This document shows, piece by piece, positions 6,350-7,714 of a stretch of DNA of 7,714 bases. The DNA comes from Candidatus Pacearchaeota archaeon (GTDB lineage: Archaea; Nanobdellota; Nanobdellia; Pacearchaeales; GW2011-AR1). Made by a program: the position numbers and the translations under genes. The notes under the pieces were generated by a model, which saw nothing but the letters and a program-made list of their open reading frames with translations, made no database searches and was not told the DNA's origin. The stretch is from the NCBI GenBank assembly GCA_016784085.1, contig JADHVH010000021.1, positions 1-7,714 on the forward strand. The letters run 5' to 3'. Position 1 is the stretch's first letter. The number at the start of each line of letters is the position of its first letter.

Positions 6350-6922
6350 ATGAAAGTTATTTTATTTGATATAGGTGGAGTTATATGTGAAGATATTGAA
6401 AAGCATATGATGAAAAGTATTTCTGAAGAGTATAAAATAGATTATTCTTTAGTTATGGAAGTTAGAGGGAAGTGGTGGGACTTGTATGCTTGTAATAAAA
6501 TTAGTGAAGAAGAATATTGGAAAGGTTTTCTTAAAGATGTAGGAATTGAAGATGATTATTCAAAGTTTGTAAATTTGCCGTATAAGAAATATATAAAATT
6601 GAAAGAAAGTATGCTTCCTTTACTTGAGAAATTGTCAAAAAAATATAAATTATTTATTGTTTCAGATCATTCTATAAATTGGTGGAATTTTGCAAATGAG
6701 AAATTTAAAATTAGCCAATATTTTGAAGAAGAATTTTTTTCTTTTAATTATAAAAGTTTAAAATCTGAAGGAAAATTATTTGAAGAAATTTTGAAGAAAG
6801 TTAAAAAGGAAGATTGTTTATTTATTGATAATTCTAGAGAAAATTTGAAAGTTGCTGAGAAATTTGGAATTGAAGGAGTTTATTTTGAGAATGTTGAGGA
6901 GTTGAGAGAGTTATTTTCTTGA
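6350..6922 (+). CDS. HAD-superfamily (subfamily IA) hydrolase
   Basis: A 190-residue HAD-fold protein, probably a phosphatase acting on a small phosphorylated metabolite or sugar. Motif I is VILFDIGGV with nucleophile D7. The usual second aspartate is replaced by G9, as in the 'DxGGV/DxGNV' branch that includes YihX-type sugar phosphatases. Motif II is IVSDHS (S105; D106 follows), motif III the lysine K142 in SEGKLFEEIL, and motif IV CLFIDNSRENL with D160. A helical cap lies between residues 15 and 85 (subfamily IA position). The open frame reaches back to an ATG at 6233, but that would add 39 residues overlapping the GT4 gene and running through the T-rich and TATA-like stretch. The HAD fold starts exactly at the ATG at 6350, so I choose that start. 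AAGGA at 6331-6335 is a poorly spaced SD at best. The substrate is unknown; dephosphorylating a precursor for the upstream transferases is possible. Confidence 0.82.
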   Translation: MKVILFDIGGVICEDIEKHMMKSISEEYKIDYSLVMEVRGKWWDLYACNKISEEEYWKGFLKDVGIEDDYSKFVNLPYKKYIKLKESMLPLLEKLSKKYKLFIVSDHSINWWNFANEKFKISQYFEEEFFSFNYKSLKSEGKLFEEILKKVKKEDCLFIDNSRENLKVAEKFGIEGVYFENVEELRELFS

Positions 6923-6946
6923 CCTGAGAGTAGGTTTATAGATAAT

Positions 6947-6956
6947 TTTATATATG
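6947..6956 (+). promoter_or_regulatory. TATA box upstream of the HIT gene remnant
   Basis: TTTATATATG (core TTTATATA at 6947-6954) would start transcription near 6977, about 20 nt before the ATG at 6997. AAGGA at 6983-6987 is a well-placed SD. The expression signals therefore seem intact although the gene is broken. Confidence 0.4.
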
Positions 6957-6996
6957 TAATAATAAATTAATTTTATAAAATGAAGGAAATCTTGTT

Positions 6997-7168
6997 ATGG
7001 AATGTATACTTTGTAAAATAAATAGAGAAGAGATTTATTATAACGGACAATTAAAAAAATTTGAATATTGGAATGTTATTATTAGTAGAAATCAACATAC
7101 TTTATCTAATTAGGATATCATATAGTGAACATTTTGGAGAGAAAATTACAGACAGTAAGTTTAAATAG
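6997..7168 (+). pseudogene. Frameshifted, truncated HIT-family protein remnant
   Basis: From the ATG at 6997 a frame runs 38 codons to TAG at 7111-7113. It begins MECILCKINREEIYY, the CxxCKI...E-I start of HIT-family (histidine triad) nucleotide hydrolases, and continues FEYWNVIISRNQHTL. This resembles the strand of archaeal HIT-like proteins in which NQHxLGR follows. Where GR is expected the frame reads SN-stop. In the next frame, from 7112, the text resumes as ISYSEHFGEKITDSKFK before TAG at 7166-7168, which again looks like HIT-family sequence. The remnant stops before the catalytic HxHxH region, so at least half of a normal protein of about 110-140 residues is missing. It fills most of the 274-bp gap between the HAD gene and the secreted protein. 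The family call rests on short motifs. A real 38-residue peptide using CxxC is the alternative. Confidence 0.6.
7160..7167 (+). promoter_or_regulatory. TATA box for the secreted thioredoxin-like gene
   Basis: TTTAAATA centred about 33 bp before the ATG at 7197 predicts a start near 7190 and a leader of only about 7 nt, so the transcript would be almost leaderless. No SD is visible in AAAGTTAAGAAAA before the ATG. The same octamer recurs at 7689-7696. It overlaps the end of the HIT remnant. Confidence 0.5.
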
Positions 7169-7196
7169 TAGAATATACTTCTAAAAGTTAAGAAAA

Positions 7197-7667
7197 ATGA
7201 GAAAATTAGGTCTAATGTTAGGTTTGGGATTGGCAGGAGTTGTGTATGGTAGTGAAGTAGAGATATTACCTGAAATTACTAGACATAATATTGAAGAACA
7301 AACTTCTGAAGATTTTTCTGTTGTTTTTATTTATAGTTCAAATCCAACAACTACAGATTCAATTGCAGGAATGCAAAGAGGAGAAGATATTATTTTAGAT
7401 CTTAATACAAAATATGGAGATTATTCTAGAAGATTTCTTAGATTTGATACTCAAAAATTAGCAGATGAGCTTGGTAGTTCTAGTGGAGTAACTTCTTATT
7501 TACAAGAAAATTTTGAAATCAATAAAAGACCTTCAATATTATTTTTTTGTAATGGAAATCAAGTGTATAAATTAAATGGTTCAGCGCCAAAATCAGATGA
7601 AAAAATTCCTCAAGCAAAAGCTTATTTAGGAAGTAAAATTATTGAATTTAGTAATGAATGTAAGTAA
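7197..7667 (+). CDS. Secreted thioredoxin-fold-like protein lacking CxxC
   Basis: A 156-residue protein starting with a short signal peptide: MRK, a hydrophobic stretch (LGLMLGLGLAGVV, 4-16) and a likely cut after YG (about residue 18). There is no lipobox cysteine, so it should be released or held outside by other means. The rest follows thioredoxin order: strand FSVVFIYSS (40-48), helix IAGMQRGEDIILDLNTKYG (56-74), strand RRFLRFDTQ (78-86), helix VTSYLQENF (98-106), then NKRPSILFFCNGNQVYKLNG (109-128) with P112 at the cis-proline place before two strands. The place of the redox CxxC reads S48-N49-P50-T51. The only cysteines are C118 and C155, so it is unlikely to be an ordinary oxidoreductase; a binding or chaperone role is possible. 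The fold call is by pattern only. Its promoter and position suggest a unit separate from the glycosyltransferase genes. Confidence 0.7.
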   Translation: MRKLGLMLGLGLAGVVYGSEVEILPEITRHNIEEQTSEDFSVVFIYSSNPTTTDSIAGMQRGEDIILDLNTKYGDYSRRFLRFDTQKLADELGSSSGVTSYLQENFEINKRPSILFFCNGNQVYKLNGSAPKSDEKIPQAKAYLGSKIIEFSNECK

Positions 7668-7669
7668 GG

Positions 7670-7674
7670 TTTTT
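7670..7674 (+). terminator. Short T-run after the secreted protein gene
   Basis: Five Ts begin 3 nt after the TAA at 7665-7667, followed by the T-rich AAACTTTAATTCTATTT. This is a plausible weak archaeal oligo-T terminator; no hairpin is seen. Confidence 0.3.
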
Positions 7675-7688
7675 AAACTTTAATTCTA

Positions 7689-7696
7689 TTTAAATA
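7689..7696 (+). promoter_or_regulatory. TATA box for a gene beyond the right edge
   Basis: TTTAAATA, the same octamer as at 7160-7167, lies 18 bp before the window ends. It predicts a transcription start around 7719, just outside. An ATG at 7704 with AGGTG directly against it lies upstream of that start, so it is probably not the real start codon; the next gene cannot be described. Confidence 0.35.
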
Positions 7697-7714
7697 ATAG
7701 GTGATGCTTGTTGA

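Noticed and set aside
1..7714. tRNA or rRNA genes, CRISPR arrays, insertion sequences, defence systems
   Set aside because: No regularly spaced repeats, transposase-like proteins, terminal inverted repeats, or GC-rich RNA-like segments stand out in this AT-rich window; nothing supports a mobile element or defence island.
7704..7714. ATG at 7704 as the start of a gene running off the right edge
   Set aside because: AGGTG abuts the ATG with no spacer, and the TATA box at 7689-7696 predicts transcription starting after it, so the true start is more likely outside the window.

Overview
The window is very AT-rich, uses AGA for almost all arginines, and reads as archaeal. Several genes are preceded by TATA-type elements (CTTAAATATA, CTTATAAA, TTTAAATA) at distances that fit archaeal transcription start sites. 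One gene appears leaderless, with no Shine-Dalgarno (SD) sequence, and another has a GGTGA-type SD. The compact overlapping genes and short simple proteins suggest a DPANN-type archaeon (Woesearchaeota or Pacearchaeota style). That placement is inference; no marker gene is present to prove it.

Left edge (1-1296): the 3' end of an unrecognised plus-strand gene (stop at 152) converges on a minus-strand beta-propeller gene (179-1120) across a 26-bp T-rich gap. A divergent intergenic region (1121-1296) carries a TATA-like element for each direction.

Centre (1297-6276): five tightly packed plus-strand genes. A group II PLP-dependent decarboxylase shares an ATGA overlap with a Pol-beta-type nucleotidyltransferase. 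A second promoter, apparently leaderless, then starts a GT2 glycosyltransferase, a P-loop kinase-like protein (17-bp overlap) and a GT4 glycosyltransferase (10-bp overlap). A HAD-family hydrolase (6350-6922) follows after a short gap and probably has its own promoter. Together these look like a surface-glycan or small-molecule decoration cassette: an amine-forming enzyme, a nucleotidyl-transferring enzyme, a kinase, two glycosyltransferases and a phosphatase-like protein. The substrate and product cannot be read from the sequence.

Right edge (6923-7714): the stretch after the HAD gene holds the remains of a HIT-family protein (6997-7168), frameshifted and cut short before the catalytic histidine triad. 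Next comes a secreted thioredoxin-fold-like protein whose CxxC position reads S-N-P-T. The last 47 bases hold a T-run and a TATA box for a gene beyond the window. No RNA genes, CRISPR arrays, insertion sequences or origins were seen.
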